This document shows, in pieces, positions 31,411 to 42,310 of a DNA stretch of 64,000 nucleotides. The stretch is from Erwinia sp. JUb26. Lineage in GTDB: Bacteria; Pseudomonadota; Gammaproteobacteria; Enterobacterales; Enterobacteriaceae. The translations under genes were made by a program, and so were the position numbers. Where the stretch lies: positions 1 to 64,000 of the forward strand of contig NZ_RJVB01000010.1 of the NCBI RefSeq assembly GCF_003751505.1. Reading direction: 5' to 3'. Numbering within the stretch: position 1 is the stretch's first letter; each line of letters begins with the position of its first letter. The notes under the pieces are model-generated. The model saw nothing but the letters and a program-made list of their open reading frames with translations, did no database searches and was not told the origin of the DNA.

Positions 31411-31529
31411 GGTGTTTTTCCTGGAAGCAATCATCGAAAAAAGGGGTGTAAACTGTGCGGTATCATCCTGGAAGCAGGAGAAAAATGCTATTGGGATGAG
31501 ACTGAAATTGCGCTGCACCAGAGGCAGGC

Positions 31530-31558
31530 AAAAAAGAACCGCCGTTTGGCGGTTCCTT
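31530..31558 (-). terminator. tsf terminator
   Basis: GGAACCGCC pairs with GGCGGTTC around an AAAC loop (31536-31556), followed on the minus strand by TTTTTTGCC. It begins about 10 bp after the tsf stop. Confidence 0.85.
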
Positions 31559-31566
31559 TATCGAAA

Positions 31567-32418
31567 TTAAGACTGCTGAGACATGGCAGCAACTTCTGCT
31601 GCGAAATCAGTCTCAACTTTCTCAATACCTTCGCCCACTTCAAAGCGGATGAAGTTAACAACGTCAGCGTTCTGCTCTTTCAGTACCTGACCCACGGTTT
31701 TGCTTGGGTCGATAACGAAAGGCTGGCCGGTCAGAGAAACTTCGCCGGTGAATTTCTTCATGCGGCCTTCAACCATTTTCTCTGCGATTTCTTTCGGCTT
31801 ACCGGACTGCATGGCGATGTCCAGCTGAACTTTGTACTCTTTCTCTACAACGTCAGCAGACACGTCTTCTGGCTTAACGAATTCTGGCTTGCTTGCTGCA
31901 ACGTGCATTGCCAGCTGCTTAACCAGCTCTTCGTCTGCGCCTTTAGCCGCGATCAGAACGCCGATACGTGCGCCGTGCAGGTAGCTACCCAGCACTTCGC
32001 CTTCCAGGGAAGATACGCGACGGATGTTGATGTTCTCACCGATTTTAGCAACCAGCGCAACACGCTCTTCTTCGAACTGTGCTTTCAGCACTTCGATGTC
32101 AGTGATTTTGCCAGCAACAGCGGCATCCAGCACTTTGTCTGCGAACGCCTGGAAACCTGCATCTTTAGCAACGAAGTCGGTCTGGCAGTTAACTTCCAGA
32201 ATCACGCTGTAGTTGCCGTCGATTTTGGTTTTGATCACGCCGTCAGCAGCAACGTTGCCTGCTTTCTTAGCGGCTTTGATCGCGCCAGATTTACGCATGT
32301 TCTCGATCGCCAGCTCGATGTCGCCGCTCGCTTCGGTCAGTGCTTTCTTACAATCCATCATGCCAGCGCCAGTGCGCTCGCGCAGTTCTTTTACCAGAGC
32401 AGCGGTAATGTCAGCCAT
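31567..32418 (-). CDS. tsf: Elongation factor Ts
   Basis: Guanine-nucleotide exchange factor for EF-Tu. The 283-residue protein has the N-terminal UBA-like domain with [13 protein letters not shown], the core segment CQTDFVAKD that contacts the EF-Tu switch, and two repeated core subdomains. It is downstream of rpsB in the conserved rpsB-tsf operon, separated here by a 320-bp gap with a hairpin and a repeat element. Confidence 0.97.
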   Translation of the reverse strand: MADITAALVKELRERTGAGMMDCKKALTEASGDIELAIENMRKSGAIKAAKKAGNVAADGVIKTKIDGNYSVILEVNCQTDFVAKDAGFQAFADKVLDAAVAGKITDIEVLKAQFEEERVALVAKIGENINIRRVSSLEGEVLGSYLHGARIGVLIAAKGADEELVKQLAMHVAASKPEFVKPEDVSADVVEKEYKVQLDIAMQSGKPKEIAEKMVEGRMKKFTGEVSLTGQPFVIDPSKTVGQVLKEQNADVVNFIRFEVGEGIEKVETDFAAEVAAMSQQS

Positions 32419-32549
32419 TCTCTAATCCTCGGTTAGTTAGCATCTGTGTAGCTCACCACTTGGCAAGTCCACATCACATGTCTATTTCTCGGGAGATACA
32501 TTCTGCCTCGCCGATTGTGACAAGCGGCAAAGCGAAGTCGAAAAAATAA

Positions 32550-32570
32550 AGGGGCCATGAGGCCCCTTAC
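32550..32570 (-). terminator. Hairpin between rpsB and tsf
   Basis: On the minus strand AAGGGGCC, TCAT loop, GGCCCCTT, then TATTTTTTCG (complement of about 32539-32568). It has stem and U-tract of an intrinsic terminator and probably reduces rpsB readthrough into tsf. Confidence 0.75.
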
Positions 32571-32586
32571 AGATTCACATCTGATT

Positions 32587-32709
32587 TACCCTTCATCCTT
32601 CACTCTACAGGCGTGTTGGCTGCCTTCTCTCACCACAGTCGCTTACTGATGTAAGCTTCTGCGGACGCGTTCAGTTGCCGCCTTCCTGTAAAGTGAAATC
32701 TATCGGGTA
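32587..32709. repeat. ERIC (IRU) element between rpsB and tsf
   Basis: This 123-bp element has 25-bp imperfect terminal inverted repeats (TACCCTTCATCCTTCACTC... against the complement of ...GTGAAATCTATCGGGTA). On the minus strand the centre reads GAAGCTTACATCAGTAAGCG and ACTGTGGTGAGAGAAGGCAG. This matches the ERIC core AGGAGCTTACATAAGTAAGT / GACTGGGGTGAGCG with substitutions. ERIC elements are intergenic, transcribed palindromes of about 127 bp in Enterobacterales. Together with the adjacent hairpin it accounts for the rpsB-tsf gap. Confidence 0.85.
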
Positions 32710-32738
32710 TTAAGGGGCTCTGTTAAGAGCAAGCCTTA

Positions 32739-33660
<922 letters not shown>

Positions 33661-33834
33661 TAAACCCGCCGCAGACGCCAATAATTGTTGCCTGGTTAAC
33701 CCGCATTTCACAGGCTAAAGCGGTGCAGGACGGGCATCGCCATAAACGACAATTGGCAGCGTCCGGACGGGCTGTTACCATTGCAGCACTTTTTTTATTC
33801 TTGTCGTAAATGACGACAAATACGGACGCAGTAA
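33661..33834 (+). promoter_or_regulatory. map upstream region with short inverted repeat
   Basis: This is the map half of the 370-bp rpsB-map divergent region. TTGTCGT (33801-33807) and ACGACAA (33813-33819) form an inverted repeat 16 bp before the map start, preceded by a run of seven T. I could not assign a convincing sigma-70 promoter. The ribosome binding site of map (ACGGACG) is weak, and the inverted repeat is close enough to influence it. Confidence 0.3.
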
Positions 33835-34629
33835 ATGGCAATTTCAATCAAAACACCTGAAGAAATCGAAAAAATGCGCGTGGCCGGTCGCCTCGCCGCC
33901 GAAGTTCTTGAGATGATCGAACCTCACGTTAAACCCGGCGTCAGCACCGGGGAGCTGGATCGCCTGTGCCACGACCATATCGTCAACAAGCAGCAGGCCG
34001 TATCTGCCTGCCTCGGCTACCACGGCTTCCCGAAATCGGTGTGTATTTCCGTGAACGAAGTGGTGTGCCACGGTATTCCAAGCGATGAGAAAATCCTCAA
34101 AGACGGTGACGTGGTCAATATCGACGTGACGGTCATCAAGGATGAATATCACGGTGATACTTCCACCATGTTTATCGTCGGTAAATCGACTATCCAGGGC
34201 GAGCGCCTGTGCCGCGTCACCCAGGAGAGCCTGTACCTCGCGCTGCGCATGGTTAAGCCGGGCATTCGCCTGCGCGCTATCGGCCGTGAAATTCAGAAAT
34301 TTGTCGAAGCCGAACAGTTCTCCGTGGTGCGCGAATACTGCGGCCACGGTATCGGTAAGGGCTTCCATGAGGAACCCCAGGTTCTGCACTACGATGCCGA
34401 TGACGGCGGCGTGGTGCTGCAGGCCGGCATGGCGTTTACCATTGAACCGATGGTGAACGTCGGTGACTACCGCATCCGCACGATGAAAGATGGCTGGACG
34501 GTAAAAACCAAAGATCGCAGCTTGTCCGCACAGTATGAACACACTATTGTAGTAACGGAAAACGGCTGCGAAATTATGACGCTGCGTAAAGATGAAACCC
34601 TTCCGTCCGTTCTGACGCACGAAGGCTAA
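33835..34629 (+). CDS. map: Methionine aminopeptidase, type I
   Basis: Removes the initiator methionine from nascent proteins at the ribosome. The 264-residue protein has all metal ligands at the E. coli positions: Asp97, Asp108, His171, Glu204 and Glu235, plus the substrate-contacting His79. It is divergent from rpsB, as in E. coli, and is followed by a terminator before glnD. Confidence 0.98.
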   Translation: MAISIKTPEEIEKMRVAGRLAAEVLEMIEPHVKPGVSTGELDRLCHDHIVNKQQAVSACLGYHGFPKSVCISVNEVVCHGIPSDEKILKDGDVVNIDVTVIKDEYHGDTSTMFIVGKSTIQGERLCRVTQESLYLALRMVKPGIRLRAIGREIQKFVEAEQFSVVREYCGHGIGKGFHEEPQVLHYDADDGGVVLQAGMAFTIEPMVNVGDYRIRTMKDGWTVKTKDRSLSAQYEHTIVVTENGCEIMTLRKDETLPSVLTHEG

Positions 34630-34661
34630 TCGCCGTAAAATCGACCCTTACAGTGAGTCTG

Positions 34662-34684
34662 AAGCCGGCATCCGCCGGCTTTTT
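34662..34684 (+). terminator. map terminator
   Basis: AAGCCGGC (34662-34669), a short loop and GCCGGCTT followed by TTTT. It lies 32 bp after map and 32 bp before the glnD start. Confidence 0.85.
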
Positions 34685-34715
34685 AATGTCTGCAGTATCT
34701 GTCCGGAGCGGTGAA

Positions 34716-37373
34716 ATGAATAAAGATGTGACCGATGCCAGCACGCTGAAAATATTAACCAAATCGCCCATACTCTGGGAAGATGCTGAAATCACTCGAG
34801 AATTCCTGAAGAATCATCTGGATAATTTTCAGCAACACCTGGCCGGCGCCTTCGATGCAGGACGGGATGCCGAAAGCCTGATTGCCGCACGCACGCTGTT
34901 CATTGACCGGCTGCTGCGCCGTCTGTGGCGCTTCTTCGGCTTCCCGGAAAAAGACGGTATCGCCCTGGTGGCGGTAGGCGGCTACGGGCGCGGAGAACTC
35001 CACCCCCTTTCCGATATTGATGTGCTGATCCTCAGCCGTAAACCGCTTTCCGATGCCGATGCTCAACGTACCAGCGAGTTGCTGACGCTGATGTGGGACC
35101 TCCGGCTTGAGGTCGGCCACAGCGTACGTACGCTGGAGGAGTGTTTGCTGGAAGGGTTGTCAGACCTGACCGTGGCGACCAACCTGATCGAGTCGCGCAT
35201 GCTGACCGGCGATCTGGCCTTGTTCCTCGAAATGCAGAAAAACGTCTTCAGTGATGGTTTCTGGCCCTCCGACCGCTTCTTTGCGGCGAAAATTGGCGAA
35301 CAGCAGGATCGCCATAAGCGCTATCACGGCACCAGCTACAACCTCGAGCCAGATATTAAAAGCAGCCCCGGTGGCCTGCGTGATATCCATACCCTGCTGT
35401 GGGTTGCCCGCCGCCACTTCGGCGCAACCTCGCTGGATGAAATGGTCGGCTTTGGCTTTCTGACCCAGGCCGAACGCAATGAGCTTAACGAGTGCCAGAG
35501 CTTTCTGTGGCGGATCCGCTTCGCCCTGCACCTGACGTTGACCCGCTACGACAACCGCCTGCTGTTCGATCGCCAGCTTAACGTTGCCCGCCGTCTGAAC
35601 TATCAGGGCGAAGGCAATGAGCCGGTTGAGCGCATGATGAAGGATTTCTTCCGCGTTACCCGTCGAGTCGGCGAGCTGAACCAAATGCTTCTGCAGCTGT
35701 TTGATGAAGCGATTCTGGCCCTGCCGACCGATGAAAAGCCGCGGCCGATTGACGATAATTTCCAGCTGCGCGGTTCGCTGATCGATCTGCGTGATGAAAC
35801 CCTGTTCAACCGCGAGCCGGAAGCGATTATGCGCATGTTTTACACCATGGTGCGCACGCCAAAAATTACCGGAATTTACTCGACCACCCTGCGCCACCTT
35901 CGCCACGCGCGGCGGAACCTGAAACAGCCGCTGTGTACCATTCCGCTTGCGCGCGAGCTGTTTATGTCGATTCTGCGCCATCCGGGAGCCGTCAGCCGGG
36001 CGCTGGTGCCCATGCATCGCCACAGCGTGCTGTGGGCCTATATGCCGCAGTGGAGCAATATTGTCGGCCAGATGCAGTTCGATCTGTTCCACGCCTATAC
36101 GGTTGATGAACACACCATTCGCGTGCTGCAAAAGCTGGAAAGCTTTGCCAGTGAAGAAACCCGCTCACTTCATCCGCTCTGCGTGGAGCTGTGGCCGCGC
36201 CTGCCGCAGCTGGAGCTGCTGCTGATGGCCGCCCTGTTCCACGATATTGCCAAAGGGCGCGGCGGCGACCATTCGATTCTCGGCGCGCAGGATGCGCTGG
36301 AGTTTGCCGAGATGCACGGCCTGAACTCGCGGGAAACCCAGCTGGTCGCGTGGCTGGTCCGCCATCACCTGCTGATGTCGGTCACCGCCCAGCGCCGGGA
36401 TATTCAGGACCCGACGGTGATCCAGCAGTTTGCCGAGATCATGCAGAACGAAAACCGGCTGCGTTACCTGGTCTGCCTGACCGTGGCCGATATCTGCGCC
36501 ACCAATGAAACCCTGTGGAACAGCTGGAAGCAGAGCCTGCTGCGCGAGCTGTTCTTCGCCACCGAGAAACAGCTGCGCCGGGGCATGGAAAACAGTCCCG
36601 ACCTGCGCGAGCGGGTGCGTCACCATCGCCTGCAGGCGCTGGCCCTGCTGCGGATGGATAATATTAACGAAGAAGCGCTGCATCAGATCTGGGGTCGCTG
36701 CCGCGCGGATTACTTCCTGCGCCATACACCAAACCAGCTGGCCTGGCACGCACGCCACCTGATGAAGCACGATCTCGATCAGCCACTGATCCTCGTCAGC
36801 CCGCAGGCGACGCGTGGCGGTACCGAAATCTTTATCTGGAGCCCGGACCGCCCCTATCTGTTTGCCGCCGTTGCCGGTGAGCTGGATCGCCGCAATCTGA
36901 GCGTTCACGATGCGCAAATTTTTACCAGCCGCGACGGCATGGCGATGGATACCTTTATCGTGCTGGAGCCGGACGGCAGTCCGCTTTCGGCGGATCGGCA
37001 TGAACTGACCCGTCACGCGCTGGAACAGGCGATTACCCAGAGCAGCTGGCAGCCGCCGCGTGCCCGTCGGCAGTCGGCGCGGCTGAGGCACTTTAATGTG
37101 GATACCGAGGTCAATTTCCTGCCGACCCACACCGATCGCCGTACCTACCTGGAGCTCATCGCGCTCGATCAGCCAGGGCTACTCGCCCGCGTAGGAGAAG
37201 TCTTTGCCGACCTGAACATTTCACTGCACGGCGCACGGATCAGTACTATCGGCGAGCGGGTTGAGGATTTATTTATCCTCGCTAACAGCGATCGGCGGGC
37301 ATTAGATGCAGAAATGCGCGAAGTGCTGCAACAACGGTTGACAGAGGCCCTTAATCCAAACGATAAAGTGTGA
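34716..37373 (+). CDS. glnD: Bifunctional PII uridylyltransferase / uridylyl-removing enzyme
   Basis: Primary nitrogen sensor: it uridylylates PII proteins (GlnB, GlnK) when glutamine is low and removes UMP when it is high. The nucleotidyltransferase motif [17 protein letters not shown] (about residues 85-101), an HD hydrolase domain with [12 protein letters not shown], and two C-terminal ACT domains are visible. I choose the ATG at 34716, with GGAG upstream, giving 885 residues. An upstream start at 34653 would overlap the map terminator. The first 20 residues are unlike E. coli, as is common for this family. Confidence 0.96.
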   Translation: MNKDVTDASTLKILTKSPILWEDAEITREFLKNHLDNFQQHLAGAFDAGRDAESLIAARTLFIDRLLRRLWRFFGFPEKDGIALVAVGGYGRGELHPLSDIDVLILSRKPLSDADAQRTSELLTLMWDLRLEVGHSVRTLEECLLEGLSDLTVATNLIESRMLTGDLALFLEMQKNVFSDGFWPSDRFFAAKIGEQQDRHKRYHGTSYNLEPDIKSSPGGLRDIHTLLWVARRHFGATSLDEMVGFGFLTQAERNELNECQSFLWRIRFALHLTLTRYDNRLLFDRQLNVARRLNYQGEGNEPVERMMKDFFRVTRRVGELNQMLLQLFDEAILALPTDEKPRPIDDNFQLRGSLIDLRDETLFNREPEAIMRMFYTMVRTPKITGIYSTTLRHLRHARRNLKQPLCTIPLARELFMSILRHPGAVSRALVPMHRHSVLWAYMPQWSNIVGQMQFDLFHAYTVDEHTIRVLQKLESFASEETRSLHPLCVELWPRLPQLELLLMAALFHDIAKGRGGDHSILGAQDALEFAEMHGLNSRETQLVAWLVRHHLLMSVTAQRRDIQDPTVIQQFAEIMQNENRLRYLVCLTVADICATNETLWNSWKQSLLRELFFATEKQLRRGMENSPDLRERVRHHRLQALALLRMDNINEEALHQIWGRCRADYFLRHTPNQLAWHARHLMKHDLDQPLILVSPQATRGGTEIFIWSPDRPYLFAAVAGELDRRNLSVHDAQIFTSRDGMAMDTFIVLEPDGSPLSADRHELTRHALEQAITQSSWQPPRARRQSARLRHFNVDTEVNFLPTHTDRRTYLELIALDQPGLLARVGEVFADLNISLHGARISTIGERVEDLFILANSDRRALDAEMREVLQQRLTEALNPNDKV

Positions 37374-37469
37374 CCCGGATTTACTTTTTAACCTCGCCAC
37401 CCCGCAATGCCTTATAAACCGCATTGTTATGCGGTTTAACGGGATGGCAGAACCAGGAAAGCAGAAACC

Positions 37470-38294
37470 ATGCAACAGTTACAGAGTGTTATTGAAGCGG
37501 CCTTTGAGCGCCGTGCTGACATCACCCCAGCGAATGCTGACACCGTTACCCGTGAAGCGGTTAACCAGGTTATCGCCCTGCTGGACAGCGGTGCCCTGCG
37601 TGTCGCAGAAAAAATTGACGGCCAGTGGGTGACGCATCAGTGGCTGAAGAAAGCCGTTCTGCTCTCTTTCCGCATCAATGACAATCAGGTAATTGATGGC
37701 GCAGAGAGCCGTTACTACGACAAAGTTCCGATGAAATTCGCTGACTACGACGATGCGCGCTTCAAGAAAGAAGGCTTCCGCGTTGTTCCGCCAGCGGCCG
37801 TTCGTCAGGGTGCCTACATCGCTCGTAACACCGTGCTGATGCCGTCCTACGTCAACATCGGTGCCTACGTGGATGAAGGCTCAATGGTGGATACCTGGGC
37901 GACCGTCGGTTCATGCGCGCAGATCGGTAAAAACGTTCACCTGTCCGGCGGCGTGGGCATCGGTGGCGTTCTGGAGCCGCTGCAGGCTAACCCAACCATC
38001 ATCGAAGATAACTGCTTCATCGGCGCGCGTTCTGAAGTCGTGGAAGGCGTGATCGTAGAAGAAGGTGCGGTCATCTCCATGGGCGTTTACATCGGCCAGA
38101 GCACTAAAATCTATGACCGCGAAACTGGTGAAGTTCACTACGGCCGCGTGCCTGCCGGCTCCGTGGTGGTTTCCGGCAACCTGCCGTCTAAAGACGGCCG
38201 CTACAGCCTGTACTGCGCGGTTATCGTGAAGAAAGTTGACGCGAAAACCCGTGGCAAAGTCGGTATTAACGAGCTGCTGCGTACCATCGACTGA
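37470..38294 (+). CDS. dapD: 2,3,4,5-tetrahydropyridine-2,6-dicarboxylate N-succinyltransferase
   Basis: Succinyl-CoA-dependent step of the lysine/diaminopimelate pathway, which supplies lysine and peptidoglycan. The 274-residue trimeric enzyme has a left-handed beta-helix with blocks [20 protein letters not shown] and [13 protein letters not shown]. It lies downstream of glnD with its own 96-bp gap, and a strong terminator follows. Confidence 0.98.
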   Translation: MQQLQSVIEAAFERRADITPANADTVTREAVNQVIALLDSGALRVAEKIDGQWVTHQWLKKAVLLSFRINDNQVIDGAESRYYDKVPMKFADYDDARFKKEGFRVVPPAAVRQGAYIARNTVLMPSYVNIGAYVDEGSMVDTWATVGSCAQIGKNVHLSGGVGIGGVLEPLQANPTIIEDNCFIGARSEVVEGVIVEEGAVISMGVYIGQSTKIYDRETGEVHYGRVPAGSVVVSGNLPSKDGRYSLYCAVIVKKVDAKTRGKVGINELLRTID

Positions 38295-38302
38295 TTTATC
38301 TG

Positions 38303-38335
38303 CGGGCCGCTGCGACGGCCCGTAATTTTTTCTTT
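38303..38335 (+). terminator. dapD terminator
   Basis: CGGGCCG (38303-38309), loop CTGCGA, CGGCCCG (38316-38322), then TAATTTTTTCTTT. Confidence 0.9.
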
Positions 38336-38403
38336 ACGCTTTTCCGTTACACAACCGCTTTTTTGCCTTTCATCAGATAGTGATATTGCGCACATTCCAG
38401 GCG

Positions 38404-38628
38404 TATAATCCGCGCCAGTTAATTCCAGTATTAATTTTAAACGATCCTGACTGTTTCAGGTGCAGCCTTCGGGCACACCATCATTTGAAACACACGAGCT
38501 AAGTGAAGACAAGGCGTAAGCGCGCAGCCACCACAACGTACCCGGTACGTGAGGCAGGCCAGCTCTGCATAACGCAGTAGTCACAACGCGCAGCCGGATC
38601 GTCACCTAACTTATAAGGAACCGATGCT
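38404..38628 (+). promoter_or_regulatory. yaeH promoter and structured leader
   Basis: A perfect TATAAT (38404-38409) with a GC-rich discriminator and no good -35 is followed by a leader of about 210 nt. The leader contains the perfect palindrome ACGTACC-C-GGTACGT near 38537-38551, the short hairpin CTGC/GCAG near 38573-38578, and two copies of CGCGCAGCC (near 38520 and 38587). This fills the dapD-yaeH gap beyond the terminator. I recognise no named RNA family in it. Confidence 0.5.
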
Positions 38629-39021
38629 ATGTATGACAATTTAAAAGGTCTGGGTATTTCTTCGCCTGAAGATATCGATCGCTACAGCCTGCGTCAGGAA
38701 GCGAATAACGACATCCTGAAAATCTATTTCCGTAAGGACAAAGGCGAGTTCTTTGCCAAGAGCGTAAAATTCAAATATCCACGCCAGCGCAAAACCGTGG
38801 TGGCCGATAACGCCAGCCAGGGTTACAAAGAAATTCAGGAAATCAGCCCGAACCTGCGCTATGTGATTGATGAACTGGATCAGATCTGCCAGCGCGATCA
38901 GGTTGAAGTCGATCTGAAGCGTAAAATCCTCGACGATCTGCGTCATCTGGAAAGCGTCGTGTCGAATAAGATTGCCGAGATCGAATCGGACCTGGATAAG
39001 CTGACCCGGAACGGCCGTTAA
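38629..39021 (+). CDS. yaeH: DUF3461 family protein YaeH
   Basis: Conserved cytoplasmic protein of unknown function, 130 residues, very similar to E. coli YaeH ([39 protein letters not shown]). The C-terminal 45 residues are charged and likely form a coiled coil. TAAGGA lies upstream of the ATG. It faces degP across a shared terminator. Confidence 0.92.
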   Translation: MYDNLKGLGISSPEDIDRYSLRQEANNDILKIYFRKDKGEFFAKSVKFKYPRQRKTVVADNASQGYKEIQEISPNLRYVIDELDQICQRDQVEVDLKRKILDDLRHLESVVSNKIAEIESDLDKLTRNGR

Positions 39022-39043
39022 TTTATTCCGTTCGGCAGAATTA

Positions 39044-39077
39044 AAAAAACGGTGCTATTAAATAGCACCGTTTTTTA
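39044..39077. terminator. Bidirectional terminator between yaeH and degP
   Basis: AAAAAACGGTGCTATT and its complement AATAGCACCGTTTTTT form a stem with A-tract on one side and T-tract on the other, so it can end both convergent transcripts. Confidence 0.9.
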
Positions 39078-39120
39078 TTACCCATTAGCCACGGCCGGAT
39101 AACCGACCGCGGATCGGAAC

Positions 39121-40569
39121 TTACTGCATCAACAGATAAATGCTGCTGTCACCGCGCTGGATATTCAGCGCCAGCACGGACGGTTTGGCATCCAGGATTT
39201 TACGCAGCTCGCCCAGATTGGCAATCGGCTGCTGGTTAACGCCGAGGATCACATCGTCTTTCTTCAGGCCGATGCGCGCCGCAGCCGAACCGGCTTTCAC
39301 GCTGTCAACCTTCACGCCCTTAACGTCTTTGTTGTCGTAGTTGCTCAGCGCAGCGCCTTCAACGCCGGTATAGATCGTGCCGGAATCTACCTTCACGCCC
39401 GCGCCCTGCTGCAGTTCAACATTCACCGTAAGCGGCTTGCCGTCGCGGATCAGCCCCAGCGCCATCTTGGTGCCTACCGGCAGCGATCCGACTTCCGCAC
39501 GCAGCGCAGCGAAGCTGGAAATCGGCTTGTTGTTCAGTGAGACAATCACATCACCGGCTTTCACCCCGGCCTGTGCCGCAGAGGACTTCGGCAGCACCTG
39601 GCTGACGAACGCACCGCGCTGGGCATCGACTTTCATCGCCTTCGCCAACTCGGAGTTCAGCTCGGTCCCCATAATCCCCAGCTCGCCGCGTTTCACCTGG
39701 CCGAACTCAACCATCTGGCTGGTCAGGTTTTTCACCATATTACTTGGGATGGCGAAGCCGATACCGATATTACCGCCGTCCGGTGCCAGAATCGCGGTAT
39801 TAATCCCGATCAGCTCACCGTTGAGGTTAACCAGCGCACCGCCGGAGTTACCCCGGTTGATGGCGGCATCGGTCTGGATAAAGTTTTCATAGTTTTCAAC
39901 GTTCAGGCCGCTGCGGCCCAGCGCAGACACGATACCCGACGTCACGGTTTCACCCAGGCCATAAGGGTTACCGATAGCCACGGTGTAATCCCCCACGCGC
40001 AGACTGTCGGAATCGGCGATTTTCACTGCGGTCAGATTTTTGGCATCTTTCAGCTGGATCAGCGCGATATCAGAACGCGGATCTTTACCGATCACTTTCG
40101 CGTCATATTTACGGCCGTCACTCAGCTGAACCAGAATTTTGGTGGCGTTGTCGACCACGTGGTTGTTGGTGACCACATAGCCTTTAGCGGCATCAATCAC
40201 CACGCCGGATCCGAGCGCGCGGAATTTCTGCTGCTGGGTGTCATCACCGCCTGCACCACCGCTACCCCCCTGGCCGCCCTGGCACATCGGTGAGCTCTGG
40301 AACGGGGAACCGTCCTGGCAGAACGGTGAATTGTCACCAAAGAACTGCTGGAACTGCTGCGGCAGGCGCGGAGTACGTACGGTGGTGCTACCTTCGATAT
40401 TGATGCTGACAACGGAAGGCATGACTTTTTCCAGCATCGGCGCCAGGCTTGGCAGCTGCTGAGTGGACGTAGATGATGAAGCGGTTTCAGCGGCACTGGC
40501 GGTAACAGGGTTCATTGCCAGTCCAATGCTGAAGGCCAGCGCACTTAGTACTAACGTTGTTTTTTTCAT
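39121..40569 (-). CDS. degP: Periplasmic serine endoprotease / chaperone DegP (HtrA)
   Basis: Degrades or refolds misfolded periplasmic and outer-membrane proteins. The 482-residue protein has a Sec signal peptide cleaved near residue 27, the triad His137, Asp167 and Ser242 (GNSGGAL), and two PDZ domains. The LA loop (about residues 80-112) holds the two cysteines of the DegP disulfide and a Gly-rich stretch longer than I recall in E. coli. I choose the ATG at 40569 (MKKTTLVLSAL) rather than one five codons upstream. Confidence 0.97.
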   Translation of the reverse strand: MKKTTLVLSALAFSIGLAMNPVTASAAETASSSTSTQQLPSLAPMLEKVMPSVVSINIEGSTTVRTPRLPQQFQQFFGDNSPFCQDGSPFQSSPMCQGGQGGSGGAGGDDTQQQKFRALGSGVVIDAAKGYVVTNNHVVDNATKILVQLSDGRKYDAKVIGKDPRSDIALIQLKDAKNLTAVKIADSDSLRVGDYTVAIGNPYGLGETVTSGIVSALGRSGLNVENYENFIQTDAAINRGNSGGALVNLNGELIGINTAILAPDGGNIGIGFAIPSNMVKNLTSQMVEFGQVKRGELGIMGTELNSELAKAMKVDAQRGAFVSQVLPKSSAAQAGVKAGDVIVSLNNKPISSFAALRAEVGSLPVGTKMALGLIRDGKPLTVNVELQQGAGVKVDSGTIYTGVEGAALSNYDNKDVKGVKVDSVKAGSAAARIGLKKDDVILGVNQQPIANLGELRKILDAKPSVLALNIQRGDSSIYLLMQ

Positions 40570-40621
40570 TCGTTGGATTCTCAAGTGATTCAGTTAAGTA
40601 ACCATTGCTGCGGTCGTGTCA

Positions 40622-40649
40622 TTGAGATTAATTTTTTAGCGCGAAGTTC
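40622..40649 (-). promoter_or_regulatory. Sigma-E promoter of degP
   Basis: On the minus strand GAACTT (complement of 40644-40649), a 16-bp spacer and TCTCAA (complement of 40622-40627) match the sigma-E consensus GGAACTT-N15/16-TCnAA and resemble the known E. coli degP promoter. It lies 53 bp upstream of the degP start. A single CpxR half-site GTAAA is seen further upstream, but no full tandem box. Confidence 0.8.
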
Positions 40650-40715
40650 ATGTTTGAATATTGATGAAAAGTAAAAAATTATTGTCCATCTTTACAAAAC
40701 TCATCATCAGGATTT

Positions 40716-42221
40716 TTATTCTACCGCCATCAGACGGCGGTACTCATCCCAGGCATACAGGTCGGTCATTCCGCTAATGTAATCCTGTAACAGTCGGGCG
40801 CGATAATAGTATTCCCAGATTTCAGTCTCGGCGGGGGTTTTATCCAGTCGCTCAACCGCTTCATTATAGGCCTGACGGAAACGAGTGGAGAGTTTATGGA
40901 AAAGCCGCGTCTCGATGGGATAGCCTTTCAGATAATCTTTTTCCACCAGCTCGCTAAATTGCTGCTGCGAGAGCAGCAGCAGCGGCCGGTAGATATCCAG
41001 CAGTCCACTGATCACCCGATACCCCTGCAGCTCCAGCTGTTCCACCTCGGGGTGGTTAAAGACATGACTAAAGGCGACTTTTTTAAAGATATCCAGCAGC
41101 AGACTGTGCGGGCTGCCGTCCTCCAGCAGCGCTTCATTAAATTCACCGTGATAGACGGCAGGAAGGTTATCGATAAAACGGCTGGCGGCGTGTGGCACCA
41201 GGCGGGAGACGGTATTGACCCGTAAATACATAAAGAACTGATCTTCGTTGCAGCGGCTGGAAGGCGAGGTTCGCGACTTTTCCAGCGCAACGGTAATCAC
41301 CTCAGAAAACAGATCACCGGACTGATGTGTCGGCCAAAGCCGGTATAAGTGTTCGTAAAGCTGCTCAACGGTGAAAATGTTTTTTTCTACTGCATCTTCC
41401 AGATCGGCAACGCAGTAGGAGATATCATCCGCCGCTTCCATAATATAGGTCAGCGGAAAACGGCAATGCGCCTCTAAATCTAATTCCTGCCGCAAACTTT
41501 CGACATAACCTTCTTCCGCGAGATAATAACCCGGCTTCTTCATCAAATAACGATGGCTGGCGGGGATATCACCGGTGAACCAGGCGGGACGCGTATATTT
41601 TAAAATACAGCCAACCTGCGCCCACGTCAGATTCATTTTCATCAGCGTATGCACCATGCGGATCGCCTGTGCATTGCCCTCAAAGTGGGATAAATCTTGA
41701 CGAATCTTTGCACGCAGCGGGTCCAGGCCATCCTCTTTACTGCGTAAAACAGCCACCTCACAGCGGTCGTCCGCCGCGCTCTGCAGCTGCCAGCCTGCAT
41801 CCAGCCGCTGACGGAACCAGTCGTTAATCGCCGATTCTCCGAAATGACCAAACGGCGGGTTGCCGATATCGTGCATCAGACAGGCCATCTCGACGATGCT
41901 TTCAAACGGCCCCGTCAGCTGCGACAGCCCTAACGGCTCCAACTGCCCCTGCTCCTTCAGCCGGGTGAGTACCTCTTTGGCGATATAGCGCCCCACCTGC
42001 TGCACCTCCAGTGAATGCGTCAGCCGGGTTCGAACCGCGGCGTTGCGCTCCAGTGGAAAAACCTGGGTTTTCTGCTGCAGGCGACGAATGGCCGCCGAGT
42101 TAATGATGCGCCCGCGATCGCTTTCAAAAATGCGCAGGATTTCATGCTCGTCCTTCTCGCCCTCATAAGGACGATAGCAGCGCTGCCAGTTAATTTTTTT
42201 GCGAAAGTCGATGCCGGTCAT
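40716..42221 (-). CDS. dgt: Deoxyguanosinetriphosphate triphosphohydrolase
   Basis: HD-domain enzyme that splits dGTP to deoxyguanosine and triphosphate, shaping the dNTP pool. The 501-residue protein has [15 protein letters not shown], the HD motif in [15 protein letters not shown], and [16 protein letters not shown]. It lies upstream of degP on the same strand and is divergent from mtnN, as in E. coli. Confidence 0.97.
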   Translation of the reverse strand: MTGIDFRKKINWQRCYRPYEGEKDEHEILRIFESDRGRIINSAAIRRLQQKTQVFPLERNAAVRTRLTHSLEVQQVGRYIAKEVLTRLKEQGQLEPLGLSQLTGPFESIVEMACLMHDIGNPPFGHFGESAINDWFRQRLDAGWQLQSAADDRCEVAVLRSKEDGLDPLRAKIRQDLSHFEGNAQAIRMVHTLMKMNLTWAQVGCILKYTRPAWFTGDIPASHRYLMKKPGYYLAEEGYVESLRQELDLEAHCRFPLTYIMEAADDISYCVADLEDAVEKNIFTVEQLYEHLYRLWPTHQSGDLFSEVITVALEKSRTSPSSRCNEDQFFMYLRVNTVSRLVPHAASRFIDNLPAVYHGEFNEALLEDGSPHSLLLDIFKKVAFSHVFNHPEVEQLELQGYRVISGLLDIYRPLLLLSQQQFSELVEKDYLKGYPIETRLFHKLSTRFRQAYNEAVERLDKTPAETEIWEYYYRARLLQDYISGMTDLYAWDEYRRLMAVE

Positions 42222-42310
42222 CCGGTGTTCCCTGTTATTTCCATCATGTTGCCATGATAGACTATGCGCCGAAAACCACGAAAAATTCCACTGAAATAGC
42301 GAGTATCCCC

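Noticed and set aside
30622-32436. A 604-codon open frame on the plus strand across pyrH and tsf
   Set aside because: It is antisense to two essential, strongly conserved genes; its composition (His-, Gln- and Phe-rich) is that of a shadow frame caused by biased codon use, and it begins inside an ERIC-like repeat.
35160-37130. Two long minus-strand frames opposite glnD
   Set aside because: Antisense shadows in a GC-rich gene; no conserved motifs and no promoter.
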